DNA from: Muribaculaceae bacterium
GTDB taxonomy: Bacteria > Bacteroidota > Bacteroidia > Bacteroidales > Muribaculaceae
NCBI GenBank assembly: GCA_009775375.1
Contig: VSPO01000008.1
Span: forward strand, 1-48,529
DNA: 48,529 bases
Reading direction: 5' to 3'
Made by a program: the position numbers and the translations under genes. Below the pieces are notes generated by a model. It did no database searches, was not told where the DNA came from, and saw only the letters and a list, made by a program, of their open reading frames with translations. Below are positions 26,901 through 35,118 of this stretch, one piece after another; within the stretch, counting starts at the first letter, position 1, and each line of letters opens with the position of its first letter.

Positions 26901-28169
26901 TTATATGTCTATCGAAGCGGGCTGGTTGCCACCTTCATTAACCGTGTCATGAGAATGTCCGTCGTCGTGACTCATTCCGATGAACAGCGTAGACAGCAAA
27001 GTGAAGACATATGCCTGAATGAAGCTGACCAAGACATCCAAAGCCAACATGAAAATGGTGAACAATACTGAAATTACAACCGAACCACCCGTGGCTAAAG
27101 CTCCGAAAGCGGCGAAGATGAATATCAACAATGTCAACGTGATGACTATCATATGACCCCCCATCATATTGGCAAATAGACGGACACATAACGCAGCCGG
27201 CTTTGTGAAAATTCCGAAAATCTCGATAAATTGCATGATCGGCAATGGGAATTTCAAAAACATCGGGACATCCGGCCAGAAAATCTCCTTCCAATAATGT
27301 TTCGACTTAGTGACATTAGTCACTATAAACACCAAAACTGCCAATACAAGCGTGACGCTTATATTCCCCGTCAAGTTAGCTCCACCCGGAAAAATGACGA
27401 TCAAGCCAAGTAAATTCATGGTCAGGATGAAGAAGAAACAGGTCAACAGGAATGGCGCAAATTTCTTAGCTTTTTTCCCTAAGGTGGCCTTTATGACTCC
27501 CGTATATATAAAGTCAATCAACATCTCCATGAAGCCCATACCCTTACGCGGAGCCTTCATACCCTTACGAGAATAATATCTTACGACAGAAAGCACCATT
27601 AACGTCACGATTAATGCTGATATAAACAATGCCAACACGTTCTTCGTGATAGAAATGTCGAACGGACGGTATTCCCTGTAATACGTGCCGTCAAACTTAA
27701 CATAGCCATCAGCAATCCCGTCATCTGACAATGCCGCGATATTCTCAACCATCGATTGCGTAACTCCATTGTCAAGCGGGAAAATCTGCACTATCTTATT
27801 CTTGTGCTTACTTTCGTGCGCCAAAACGAAATGATAGTCTGTGTCTCCATTTTCTACGGTGACTATTTGAGGCACGGCGACTTTCATCGTCCCCCCCATA
27901 ATCGTATCGGGCACTTCCACAAGCTTGCTGAGACGGGAAGATGAGAACGAGACCCATTTCCCATCCTGAGTCCTTACAATGACAGGCAGAGCAATACGAT
28001 ATACATGACTGAAAGGAACCTCCCAGCCATAGCCGTCCTCAAGATGATGGAATATCACCTCTTTGACATTTACCCCCCCTTCGTCATGACCAGCCGCTCT
28101 TGTCAAGAAAGGCATTGTCATGGCAATTGTGAGTATCGCCGCCAATATAATATTTCGTACGTTGTTCAT
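26901..28169 (-). CDS. atpB: ATP synthase Fo subunit a with periplasmic N-terminal extension
   Basis: A 422-residue membrane subunit forming the proton half-channels. The essential arginine is R330 in AALCVRLFANMMGGH. It begins with a signal-peptide-like segment (to about residue 26) and about 150 soluble residues before the first canonical helix at about 177-197, making it far longer than the roughly 270-residue E. coli protein. Such extended subunits a are known in Bacteroidota. The C-terminus is His/Asp-rich (GMSHDDGHSHD). It starts 25 bases after atpC, with no gene of the atpI type in between. Confidence 0.95.
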   Translation of the reverse strand: MNNVRNIILAAILTIAMTMPFLTRAAGHDEGGVNVKEVIFHHLEDGYGWEVPFSHVYRIALPVIVRTQDGKWVSFSSSRLSKLVEVPDTIMGGTMKVAVPQIVTVENGDTDYHFVLAHESKHKNKIVQIFPLDNGVTQSMVENIAALSDDGIADGYVKFDGTYYREYRPFDISITKNVLALFISALIVTLMVLSVVRYYSRKGMKAPRKGMGFMEMLIDFIYTGVIKATLGKKAKKFAPFLLTCFFFILTMNLLGLIVIFPGGANLTGNISVTLVLAVLVFIVTNVTKSKHYWKEIFWPDVPMFLKFPLPIMQFIEIFGIFTKPAALCVRLFANMMGGHMIVITLTLLIFIFAAFGALATGGSVVISVLFTIFMLALDVLVSFIQAYVFTLLSTLFIGMSHDDGHSHDTVNEGGNQPASIDI

Positions 28170-28194
28170 CCGTTACTATTTAATATTACGCCCT

Positions 28195-28431
28195 TTAATA
28201 GACACTAACAGAAACCACATTGGAATCAACATCTACAATCCCGCCTTTGATTGCCACATTTATTTCATCTCCGCTGTCAGTCCGGTAGGTTATTTTCCCT
28301 GGATTAAGAACGGATATCAAAGATGCATGGTTGTTTAAGACCGTAAACGATCCGACTTCACCGGGCATCGTGACAGACTCCACCTTCCCTTTAAAAAGGA
28401 TTTCGCTTGGCGATATGATTTCAAGTGTCAT
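28195..28431 (-). CDS. atpC: ATP synthase F1 epsilon subunit, short form
   Basis: Only 78 residues: the N-terminal beta-sandwich (MTLEIISPSEILFKG, then VTMPGEVGSFTVLNNHASLIS) is present, but the C-terminal two-helix domain that latches F1 and blocks ATP hydrolysis in other bacteria is absent. The stop is clean and the protein ends naturally after the last beta strand, so this is a short form and not a truncated pseudogene. It lies 51 bases after atpD. Confidence 0.93.
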   Translation of the reverse strand: MTLEIISPSEILFKGKVESVTMPGEVGSFTVLNNHASLISVLNPGKITYRTDSGDEINVAIKGGIVDVDSNVVSVSVY

Positions 28432-28482
28432 TTTATGTTATTATCTGACGGTTATACTGTGACTCCTTTTAGAAGACTACAT

Positions 28483-29985
28483 TCATTTTACCTCTGCAAG
28501 AAGTTTCTTTCCTTTCTCGATTGCCTCGTCAATAGTGCCTACATTCAGAAATGCTTGCTCTGGATATTCATCCATTTCTCCTGAGAGAATCATCTTGAAG
28601 CCTCTGATAGTCTCGGCAAGAGGGACCATCACGCCCGGCAGTCCGGTGAACTGCTCTGCCACAAAAAACGGTTGAGAAAGGAAACGCTGAGCCTTTCTTG
28701 CCCTTGCCACAACAAGCTTGTCTTCATCTGACAACTCGTCAACACCGAGAATGGCTATAATATCTTGCAGCTCATTATATTTCTGAAGCAACTGCTTGAC
28801 AGACTGTGCTACATTATAGTGTTCCTCTCCAATTATATTAGGATCAAGGATGCGCGATGTCGAATCGAGAGGATCGACTGCCGGATAAATACCAAGCTCC
28901 GCTATCTTTCTGCTAAGCACGGTCGTGGCATCGAGGAAGCTGAACGTCGTTGCAGGAGCAGGGTCGGTCAAGTCGTCTGCAGGCACGTAAATAGCCTGCA
29001 CAGACGTGATACTACCTTGTTTGGTAGAGGTGATTCGTTCCTGAAGAGAGCCCATCTCGGATGCAAGTGTAGGTTGATAACCCACAGCCGACGGCATACG
29101 CCCGAGAAGAGCGGAAACCTCTGAACCTGCCTGAGTGAATCGGAAGATATTATCAATGAACAACAGGATTTCCTTTCCACCCCCATCATTATCGCGGAAT
29201 TGCTCGGCAACGGTCAATCCCGACAAAGCCACACGAAGACGGGCTCCGGGCGGTTCGTTCATCTGGCCAAAGACAAGCGTAGCCTGCGACTTGTTGACCT
29301 CTTCCATGTCAACGTCGGCGAGGTTCCACTCCCCTTTTTCCATACCTTCCTTAAACTTATCACCATATTTCATAACGCCACTCTCAATCATCTCACGAAG
29401 AAGGTCGTTACCCTCACGGGTACGTTCTCCAACTCCCGTGAATACGGAGAAACCGTTATGTCCCTTGGCGATATTGTTGATCAACTCCATAATGAGCACC
29501 GTCTTGCCTACGCCGGCACCGCCAAATAGGCCGATTTTGCCGCCCTTGGAATAGGGCTCAAGCAAATCGATGACCTTAATGCCCGTATAAAGCACCTCAG
29601 TAGAGATGGCAAGATCATCAAACGGAGGAGCCGGCTGATGGATCGGACGCAGATTTTCTCGGTCGAGTTGAGGCAAATCATCAATTGGCTCGCCTACCAC
29701 GTTGAGAAGACGACCCTTCACCTGATTACCAGTAGGCACAGCTATTGCCCTGCCAAGGTCCTCTACCTTCACGCCTCGTCTAAGGCCATCGGTGCTCTCC
29801 ATGGCGACGCACCTTACCGTGTCTTCTCCGATATGCTGCTCAACCTCAAGGATTAATTCCTCGCCGTTGTCGCGCAATACCTTCAAGGCGTTGTAGATAG
29901 GCGGTATGTTTTCTTTACCCCCCTCAAACATCACGTCGATTACAGGACCGATCACTTGAGTCACTGTTCCGAAATTAGCGCTCAT
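28483..29985 (-). CDS. atpD: ATP synthase F1 beta subunit
   Basis: The 500-residue catalytic subunit. The P-loop GGAGVGKT is at residues 155-162, the catalytic glutamate is E187 in GVGERTREGNDL, and the ALLGRMPSAVGYQPTL segment and C-terminal helical domain are complete. It is the first atp gene, beginning 46 bases after the nuoH stop. I see no TAnnTTTG box in that gap, so it is probably read from the nuoA promoter. Confidence 0.97.
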   Translation of the reverse strand: MSANFGTVTQVIGPVIDVMFEGGKENIPPIYNALKVLRDNGEELILEVEQHIGEDTVRCVAMESTDGLRRGVKVEDLGRAIAVPTGNQVKGRLLNVVGEPIDDLPQLDRENLRPIHQPAPPFDDLAISTEVLYTGIKVIDLLEPYSKGGKIGLFGGAGVGKTVLIMELINNIAKGHNGFSVFTGVGERTREGNDLLREMIESGVMKYGDKFKEGMEKGEWNLADVDMEEVNKSQATLVFGQMNEPPGARLRVALSGLTVAEQFRDNDGGGKEILLFIDNIFRFTQAGSEVSALLGRMPSAVGYQPTLASEMGSLQERITSTKQGSITSVQAIYVPADDLTDPAPATTFSFLDATTVLSRKIAELGIYPAVDPLDSTSRILDPNIIGEEHYNVAQSVKQLLQKYNELQDIIAILGVDELSDEDKLVVARARKAQRFLSQPFFVAEQFTGLPGVMVPLAETIRGFKMILSGEMDEYPEQAFLNVGTIDEAIEKGKKLLAEVK

Positions 29986-30031
29986 ATTTCTTGATTTAAT
30001 AATTTCTTAGTTGTTTAATTTTTGTCATTCA

Positions 30032-31108
30032 TCAGAAATGCCATCCTAATGCTACAAACACCGCCATCAAAATAAGGTTCGCCAAAGCGAGCGGCATTAG
30101 GTATTTCCACTCGAACGAAAGCATTTGGTCGATTCTGACACGAGGGAAAGTCCACTTAAACCATATTATGACATAGGAGATGAAGAAACTCTTAAGGACA
30201 AACCATACGACGGAAGGGATATAATCCATGACGTTGTTGAATGCGTCCCAGCCGGGTATATGCAAAGGCATCCATCCTCCGAGGAACATCAATGTAGCAA
30301 TTCCTGATACGATGAACAGGTTGAGATACTCGGCAAGATAGAAAAATCCAAAATGGATACCTGAGTATTCTGTATGATAACCTGCCGTCAGCTCGTGCTC
30401 TGCCTCCGGAAGGTCGAACGGCCCGCGGTTGGTCTCCGCTGTAGCTGCAACAATGTAAATCAGGAATGCAATGATTGCAGGTATGTGTCCGCGGAATATG
30501 AACCACGCCGACTCCTGCTGCCAGACAAGTTCATTGATATTCATAGTCCCGGAGAGCACAATAATCGTGATCATTGCAAGACCCAGAGAAATTTCGTAGC
30601 TAATCATCTGAGCACCGCTTCGCATTGCTCCGATAAGGGTGTATTTATTATTCGAAGACCATCCGGCCAAAAGAATACCAAGCACTCCCACTGACGAAAC
30701 GGCCAGGATGAAGAATATGCCGATATTATAGTCGATAATCTGCAAACCCCTACCCCAGGGCAGACATGCCAACATCACTACAGACGAGGTGATGACGATA
30801 TAAGGGGCGAGTTTGAAAAGGAAACGGTCGGTGTCCTTGAGGCTGATAAGCTCTTTGATAAGGATTTTAAACATATCGGCAAACACCTGGAGCACACCCC
30901 ATTTTCCGACGCGCATGGGGCCAAGACGACATTGAAACCATGCGCAAAGCTTACGCTCGTAGAGGATATAGAAGAGGGCCAGGACCGTGTATGTCAGGAG
31001 AACAAGAAGAGCGATGATGACGCACTCTACCGTAGCGGCAAGCCACTCCGGCATGAAGCCCATCAAAAATTTATTGAACTCACTGGTCCATATTCCGAAA
31101 TTAAACAT
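30032..31108 (-). CDS. nuoH: Complex I membrane subunit H
   Basis: A 358-residue, eight-helix subunit that forms the quinone cavity and the link to the pump arm. Conserved stretches include YILYERKLCAWFQCRLGPMRVG, FDLPEAEHELTAGYHTEYSG with the acidic E-channel residues, and WFKWTFPRVRIDQML. It starts 48 bases after nuoCD. It is the last nuo gene before the nested ATP synthase genes. Confidence 0.96.
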   Translation of the reverse strand: MFNFGIWTSEFNKFLMGFMPEWLAATVECVIIALLVLLTYTVLALFYILYERKLCAWFQCRLGPMRVGKWGVLQVFADMFKILIKELISLKDTDRFLFKLAPYIVITSSVVMLACLPWGRGLQIIDYNIGIFFILAVSSVGVLGILLAGWSSNNKYTLIGAMRSGAQMISYEISLGLAMITIIVLSGTMNINELVWQQESAWFIFRGHIPAIIAFLIYIVAATAETNRGPFDLPEAEHELTAGYHTEYSGIHFGFFYLAEYLNLFIVSGIATLMFLGGWMPLHIPGWDAFNNVMDYIPSVVWFVLKSFFISYVIIWFKWTFPRVRIDQMLSFEWKYLMPLALANLILMAVFVALGWHF

Positions 31109-31156
31109 AATTCTCTATTATAATCGGGTTCGTTTATGATTGATTAGTTTATATTT

Positions 31157-32788
31157 TCATCGGTCGATATCCGGAATCACAAAGTCGAGCGCCGCGCCGA
31201 TTGTTATCAAGTCGGCAATCATGTAGCCTGAACAAGTCAGATCCATAACGCCCACAAGATTGAAGCATGGACTCTGGAAATGGACTCTGTAGGGATTCTT
31301 CTCTCCTGTTGATTCGATATATACTCCAAATGTTCCGCGGCTCGCCTCCACTTGCTGATACCAGCTGCCAACAGGAAGCTTAACTACTTTTGGCACCTGA
31401 GCACGAATTTCGCCCTCAGGGATATTATCGATCAACTGTGCAAGAATTTTGCAGCTCTCCTCAATCTCCTTCATCCTGACCATATATCTTGAATAGGAAT
31501 CGCATCCGTCGAGCAAAACTTCATTAAACTCAAGTTCAGAATATATGGAATAAGGATGCTTCTTGCGGCAATCACAGCTCCAGTTGGAGCCACGTCCGCT
31601 GGGACCGGTGATAGCATAGCTTATGGCATCCTCCTTCGAAAGATAACCCACCTTCTTAAGCCTGTTCTTCGCAATAAGATTATTGCTGAATACGTTGTGA
31701 TATTCTTTCAGACGCTCGGGCATTATATCAAGAAATGCCTTGACATCTTTCTGGAAATCAGGATGCAGATCCGCTATGACACCTCCAATGACATTGTAGT
31801 TCATCGACATTCTCGCTCCGCAGGTCTTCTCAAAAATGTCAAGAATCATTTCCCGCTCGCGGAATCCATAGAAGAACGCTGTCGTTGCTCCAAGGTCCAT
31901 CGCTGTACATCCGAACGACAAAAGATGGCTTGAAATACGCATCAATTCGTCCATCATAACGCGTATCACCTCCGCTCTTCTCGGAATCTGAAGACCCATA
32001 GCTTTCTCAATGCACATACAGAGACAATGACGGTTCTGATGGGCAGACATATAGTCCATTCTATCGGTGAAATGAAGAATCTGAGGATATGTCAGTCCCT
32101 CTGACAATTTCTCTATTCCTCTATGGATATAGCCTGAAACCACATCCACCTTTTTTACAATCTCACCGTCGACTGAGGCACGAAAACGCATGACTCCATG
32201 CGTGGAGGGGTGTTGCGGCCCGATGTTGACAATATACTCATCTTCACCAAACACTTTACCCGGCACGACTTTTACCTTTCCATCAGCATCTTCAACATAG
32301 CTGACGGTTTCATCTTCATTCTGCTCATCCTCAAGAGGAATTGGATTCAACTCAGGATTCATGTCATAATCCTTACGCAAAGGATGTCCCTTCCAATCAT
32401 TTCTGAGGAAGAAACGTCGCATGTCAGGATGGTTTATGAATTTAATGCCATAGAAATCGTACACCTCTCGCTCCTGAAAGTTAGCAACTTTCCAAATATC
32501 GCTGACGCTATGGATCATCGGATTCTCCCTATCTTCCACGGCCACCTTCACAGATATGACATCCCAGGCATTGACAGTCGAGGTCAGATAATAGACAACG
32601 CCAAGTGAATCCTTCCAGTCCATACCCACTACGGCTGACAGGACATCAAACTCCAGACCGGAAGTCTCCTTCAAAGCCTTCGCAAAGGAATGCCAATCTT
32701 TTTCATCCACTGTCACCATAAGCGTATCTCCCTCGCTGAAAGAGGCAGACGGACAGATCTGGCTTATTTTTTCTTGTATATCGCTCAT
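31157..32788 (-). CDS. nuoCD: Complex I fused subunit CD
   Basis: A 543-residue natural fusion. The NuoC part (about 1-150) includes WKVANFQEREVYDFYGIKF and RRFFLRNDWKGHPLRKDYDM. An acidic linker leads to the NuoD part (about 190-543) with VNIGPQHPSTHGVMRF, GYIHRGIEKLSE and TDRMDYMSAHQNRHC. NuoD supplies the quinone-site His and Tyr residues. Fused C and D are common in Bacteroidota. It begins 46 bases after nuoB. Confidence 0.96.
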   Translation of the reverse strand: MSDIQEKISQICPSASFSEGDTLMVTVDEKDWHSFAKALKETSGLEFDVLSAVVGMDWKDSLGVVYYLTSTVNAWDVISVKVAVEDRENPMIHSVSDIWKVANFQEREVYDFYGIKFINHPDMRRFFLRNDWKGHPLRKDYDMNPELNPIPLEDEQNEDETVSYVEDADGKVKVVPGKVFGEDEYIVNIGPQHPSTHGVMRFRASVDGEIVKKVDVVSGYIHRGIEKLSEGLTYPQILHFTDRMDYMSAHQNRHCLCMCIEKAMGLQIPRRAEVIRVMMDELMRISSHLLSFGCTAMDLGATTAFFYGFREREMILDIFEKTCGARMSMNYNVIGGVIADLHPDFQKDVKAFLDIMPERLKEYHNVFSNNLIAKNRLKKVGYLSKEDAISYAITGPSGRGSNWSCDCRKKHPYSIYSELEFNEVLLDGCDSYSRYMVRMKEIEESCKILAQLIDNIPEGEIRAQVPKVVKLPVGSWYQQVEASRGTFGVYIESTGEKNPYRVHFQSPCFNLVGVMDLTCSGYMIADLITIGAALDFVIPDIDR

Positions 32789-32834
32789 TTCGTTGTTCGT
32801 TCGATTTTATTCGGTGTTCTCTTATAGTGGAAGA

Positions 32835-33446
32835 TCAATCAATCTGCCCTCTTTCCTCAGGATGCTGCCTGAAAAATTCCTCTCTCTTCTCTTTGCGGTT
32901 GACACCTCCAAAGAATTTCTGTACCTTAATCTTACGTTGCAGCTGCATAAGCCCATAGAAGAAAGCTTCCGGACGCGGAGGACATCCAGGGATATAGACG
33001 TCGACAGGAATTATCTTGTCAACGCCGGTCACCACGCAATATGAATTCTTGAAGGGACCTCCGGAAACTGCACAACCACCGCAGGCAATTACGTATTTAG
33101 GCTCGGCAAGCTGCTCATAAAGACGTATAAGAGCAGGTGCCATTCTATGCACGATTGTGCCCTGCACCATTATATAGTCGGCCTGCCTAGGAGAGTTTCG
33201 AGCAACCTCAAATCCAAATCTCGCCATGTCATAGCGAGCCGCCCCAAGGCTCATGAATTCAATCGCACAGCAGCTCGTGCCAAAGCACAATGGCCACAAT
33301 GAATTGGCGATACCCCAATTTATAAGCTTGTCAAACTGCCCGACCACCACGTTGGCGCCGGTGGCATTAAGCTCCTCTACAAGCTTGTCTATATATTCAT
33401 TGTCTTTGAAGTCCTCATGCTTCATGCTCTTGATTTTCACGTCCAT
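32835..33446 (-). CDS. nuoB: Complex I N2-cluster subunit B
   Basis: A 203-residue subunit carrying the terminal [4Fe-4S] cluster N2. The ligand cysteines are the tandem pair C59-C60 in FGTSCCAIEFM, C125 in ACGGCAVSGG and C155 in YIPGCPPRPEAF. I start it at ATG 33446 (MDVKIKSMKH), overlapping the nuoA end by 10 bases. A longer reading from 33515 lies entirely over nuoA and is rejected. Confidence 0.95.
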   Translation of the reverse strand: MDVKIKSMKHEDFKDNEYIDKLVEELNATGANVVVGQFDKLINWGIANSLWPLCFGTSCCAIEFMSLGAARYDMARFGFEVARNSPRQADYIMVQGTIVHRMAPALIRLYEQLAEPKYVIACGGCAVSGGPFKNSYCVVTGVDKIIPVDVYIPGCPPRPEAFFYGLMQLQRKIKVQKFFGGVNRKEKREEFFRQHPEERGQID

Positions 33447-33808
33447 TTCAATGCTCCTTTCCGCCACGCGTAAGCAAGGCCCATAATTAGTACAAACATG
33501 AAAATTCCGATGCAAAGCAGTCCGTTAGGTCCAAGTCCGCGCATTACTACAGCCCATGGATAAAGGAACACTGTCTCCACATCGAAAATGAGGAAAAGAA
33601 TAGCGAAAATGTAATAGCCAGCCTTAAACTGGATCATCGATTGCCCACGCGTGGGCATACCGCACTCATAAGCTTCCGATTTCTTCACCGAATATGACTT
33701 CGGAGAAATCAATTTCGCTATCAGCAAAGCAGCAAACACCAATCCGATGCCCGTCAAAGTGGCGGTCACGGCTAACGCATTGTTGCTTATCTCCAACAAA
33801 AGATTCAT
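33437..33808 (-). CDS. nuoA: Complex I membrane subunit A
   Basis: A 123-residue, three-helix subunit with the conserved SEAYECGMPT loop whose Cys lies near the quinone site, and FDVETVFLYPWAV. It is the first gene of the 18-gene block. It is preceded by a strong promoter match and a 5'-leader hairpin, and followed by nuoB with a 10-base overlap. Confidence 0.95.
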   Translation of the reverse strand: MNLLLEISNNALAVTATLTGIGLVFAALLIAKLISPKSYSVKKSEAYECGMPTRGQSMIQFKAGYYIFAILFLIFDVETVFLYPWAVVMRGLGPNGLLCIGIFMFVLIMGLAYAWRKGALKWT

Positions 33809-33849
33809 ATAATCGCTTTTATTTTAATAATTTAGTCTTCCATGACAAC

Positions 33850-33873
33850 GTGTCGGCCTCTCAAGGCCGACAC
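33850..33873 (-). promoter_or_regulatory. 5'-leader hairpin of the nuo/atp transcript
   Basis: A perfect 10-bp stem (GTGTCGGCCT / AGGCCGACAC) closes a four-base loop. It begins about 10 bases downstream of the -7 box, so it would sit at the extreme 5' end of the mRNA. No T-run follows, which argues against attenuation by termination. Protection of the mRNA from 5'-end decay is the likely role. Confidence 0.65.
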
Positions 33874-33882
33874 AATTCACTG

Positions 33883-33914
33883 CAAAGGTACTTAAAATTT
33901 CTTTATGCAACAAA
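33883..33914 (-). promoter_or_regulatory. Promoter of the nuo/atp block
   Basis: On the minus strand TTTG (33914-33911) is followed by exactly 20 bases and then TACCTTTG (33890-33883). This fits the Bacteroidota sigma consensus TTTG-N19-21-TAnnTTTG completely. It is the best promoter match in the window and predicts a leader of about 65-70 bases before nuoA ATG 33808. Confidence 0.75.
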
Positions 33915-34002
33915 TAAAAATTCATCCTATTATCGACATTCTTCGCCACTTAATACGGAATAAAAATTTAGAATTCTCTCAAAAGCCTAAGTAAAACAAA
34001 AT

Positions 34003-34029
34003 CGCCGGCTTCCGCTAATGGAGCCGACG
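34003..34029 (-). terminator. Possible terminator after the lipoprotein gene
   Basis: An imperfect hairpin (CGTCGGCT ... AGCCGGCG on the minus strand, one G-T pair) is followed by ATTTTGTTTT. It lies 71 bases after the lipoprotein stop and upstream of the nuoA promoter, separating the two units. Confidence 0.45.
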
Positions 34030-34099
34030 ATCATGTCTTGACTTTATATCGACAAAATACTTAGAGCACTTTCCTTAAATTTTCGCGCTCTTACAGTTG

Positions 34100-35026
34100 T
34101 CACTGGCTGACTTTGTATTGCACCAGACAGCTGCCTCTGAAATTGCCACTGAATATGCCCTTTACTTTGTAGGTGATGACAGCTGTCGTCAAATGGCTAT
34201 CTTCGAATGTCAGCGTAAAGCTATTGAATATAAAGTTCTCATTCTCCGTCAGGCCATTACCCTCTGCCACCTTTGGGACGATATCCTTCCCTGTGATGGT
34301 GTAGGATCCTCTTGACAGATTGACGTCAAGATTATCAAGCACGATATTCAGTGTCTTCGGCATCTCCTGTGCGAATTTAGCTGAATACATCACCACCTTT
34401 GCCTTATTCTTCTCAGTATCAAGAATTACGCGGTAGAACAGCTCTTCATTGGTGTAGGATTGGAGTGCGCCACCCTCTCCCGGATATGTAGTGAGTGTCT
34501 TTCCGGTATAGAAAACATCGTTGAAGATTGACTTGACAGCAAATCTATCACCGATGCTGTAATCAAGCATCAACGACTGAAGATTTGTGGACACATTGGG
34601 GACGTCTTTTATCGCGATAAGCTGATAAGGAACTTGGAAATTGGCAACGTCGCATTTGAAATTGTTCAAAGGAAGCGAGGGGTCGTTGTTGACGTTGCCC
34701 TTGGCACCGTTTATCTGCGTAACCGGAGACTTGCCAATAGGAGTATCCAAAAAGGTGTCTTTGATTGCCACGGTGTCGGTCGCGAAATTATATTTCACGT
34801 CGTTGATTGAGAACGGCTCCGGTGTTGAGATTGACGCAATGCCCTGTGTATGGTTCACGTAGACAGAATATGTCGATTTCCTGATGCTCGTAGTGCCGCT
34901 TTGAAGATCTGTGACGAGATTGAGCTGAGGATAGCCGTAGGTGCCTATGGAATCCTTCACATCGGTGTCGCAGGAAGTCATGGCCACGGATGCGAGGGCC
35001 ACTATCCCGAAAATTGCTTTTTTCAT
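34100..35026 (-). CDS. Lipoprotein of unknown function, partner of a TonB receptor
   Basis: A 308-residue protein with a lipoprotein signal peptide; the lipobox ASVAMTSC puts the acylated cysteine at C19, followed by acidic residues (DTD), so outer-membrane or surface location is possible. The mature part appears mostly beta-rich with two similar-sized halves; I recognise no family. It begins 92 bases after the TonB-dependent receptor gene on the same strand. By analogy with receptor-lipoprotein pairs it may bind or hand over the receptor's ligand. It is not a SusD homologue by any motif I can see. Confidence 0.75.
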   Translation of the reverse strand: MKKAIFGIVALASVAMTSCDTDVKDSIGTYGYPQLNLVTDLQSGTTSIRKSTYSVYVNHTQGIASISTPEPFSINDVKYNFATDTVAIKDTFLDTPIGKSPVTQINGAKGNVNNDPSLPLNNFKCDVANFQVPYQLIAIKDVPNVSTNLQSLMLDYSIGDRFAVKSIFNDVFYTGKTLTTYPGEGGALQSYTNEELFYRVILDTEKNKAKVVMYSAKFAQEMPKTLNIVLDNLDVNLSRGSYTITGKDIVPKVAEGNGLTENENFIFNSFTLTFEDSHLTTAVITYKVKGIFSGNFRGSCLVQYKVSQ

Positions 35027-35118
35027 TTCTCTGTTTATTGATTTATTTCGTTAAGTTATTTGCCATATTATTTAACCGCGAAGATGTCGCAATCTTGCAT
35101 TTGTGAAGTTAAAAATAT

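Noticed and set aside
16395..33808. Hidden nuoE, nuoF or nuoG within the block
   Set aside because: All gaps are under about 105 bases, and no thioredoxin-fold, flavin-binding or molybdopterin-like sequence is seen in any frame.
33850..33873. Hairpin before nuoA as an intrinsic terminator or attenuator
   Set aside because: It is downstream of the promoter and has no T-run on the minus strand, so termination is unlikely.
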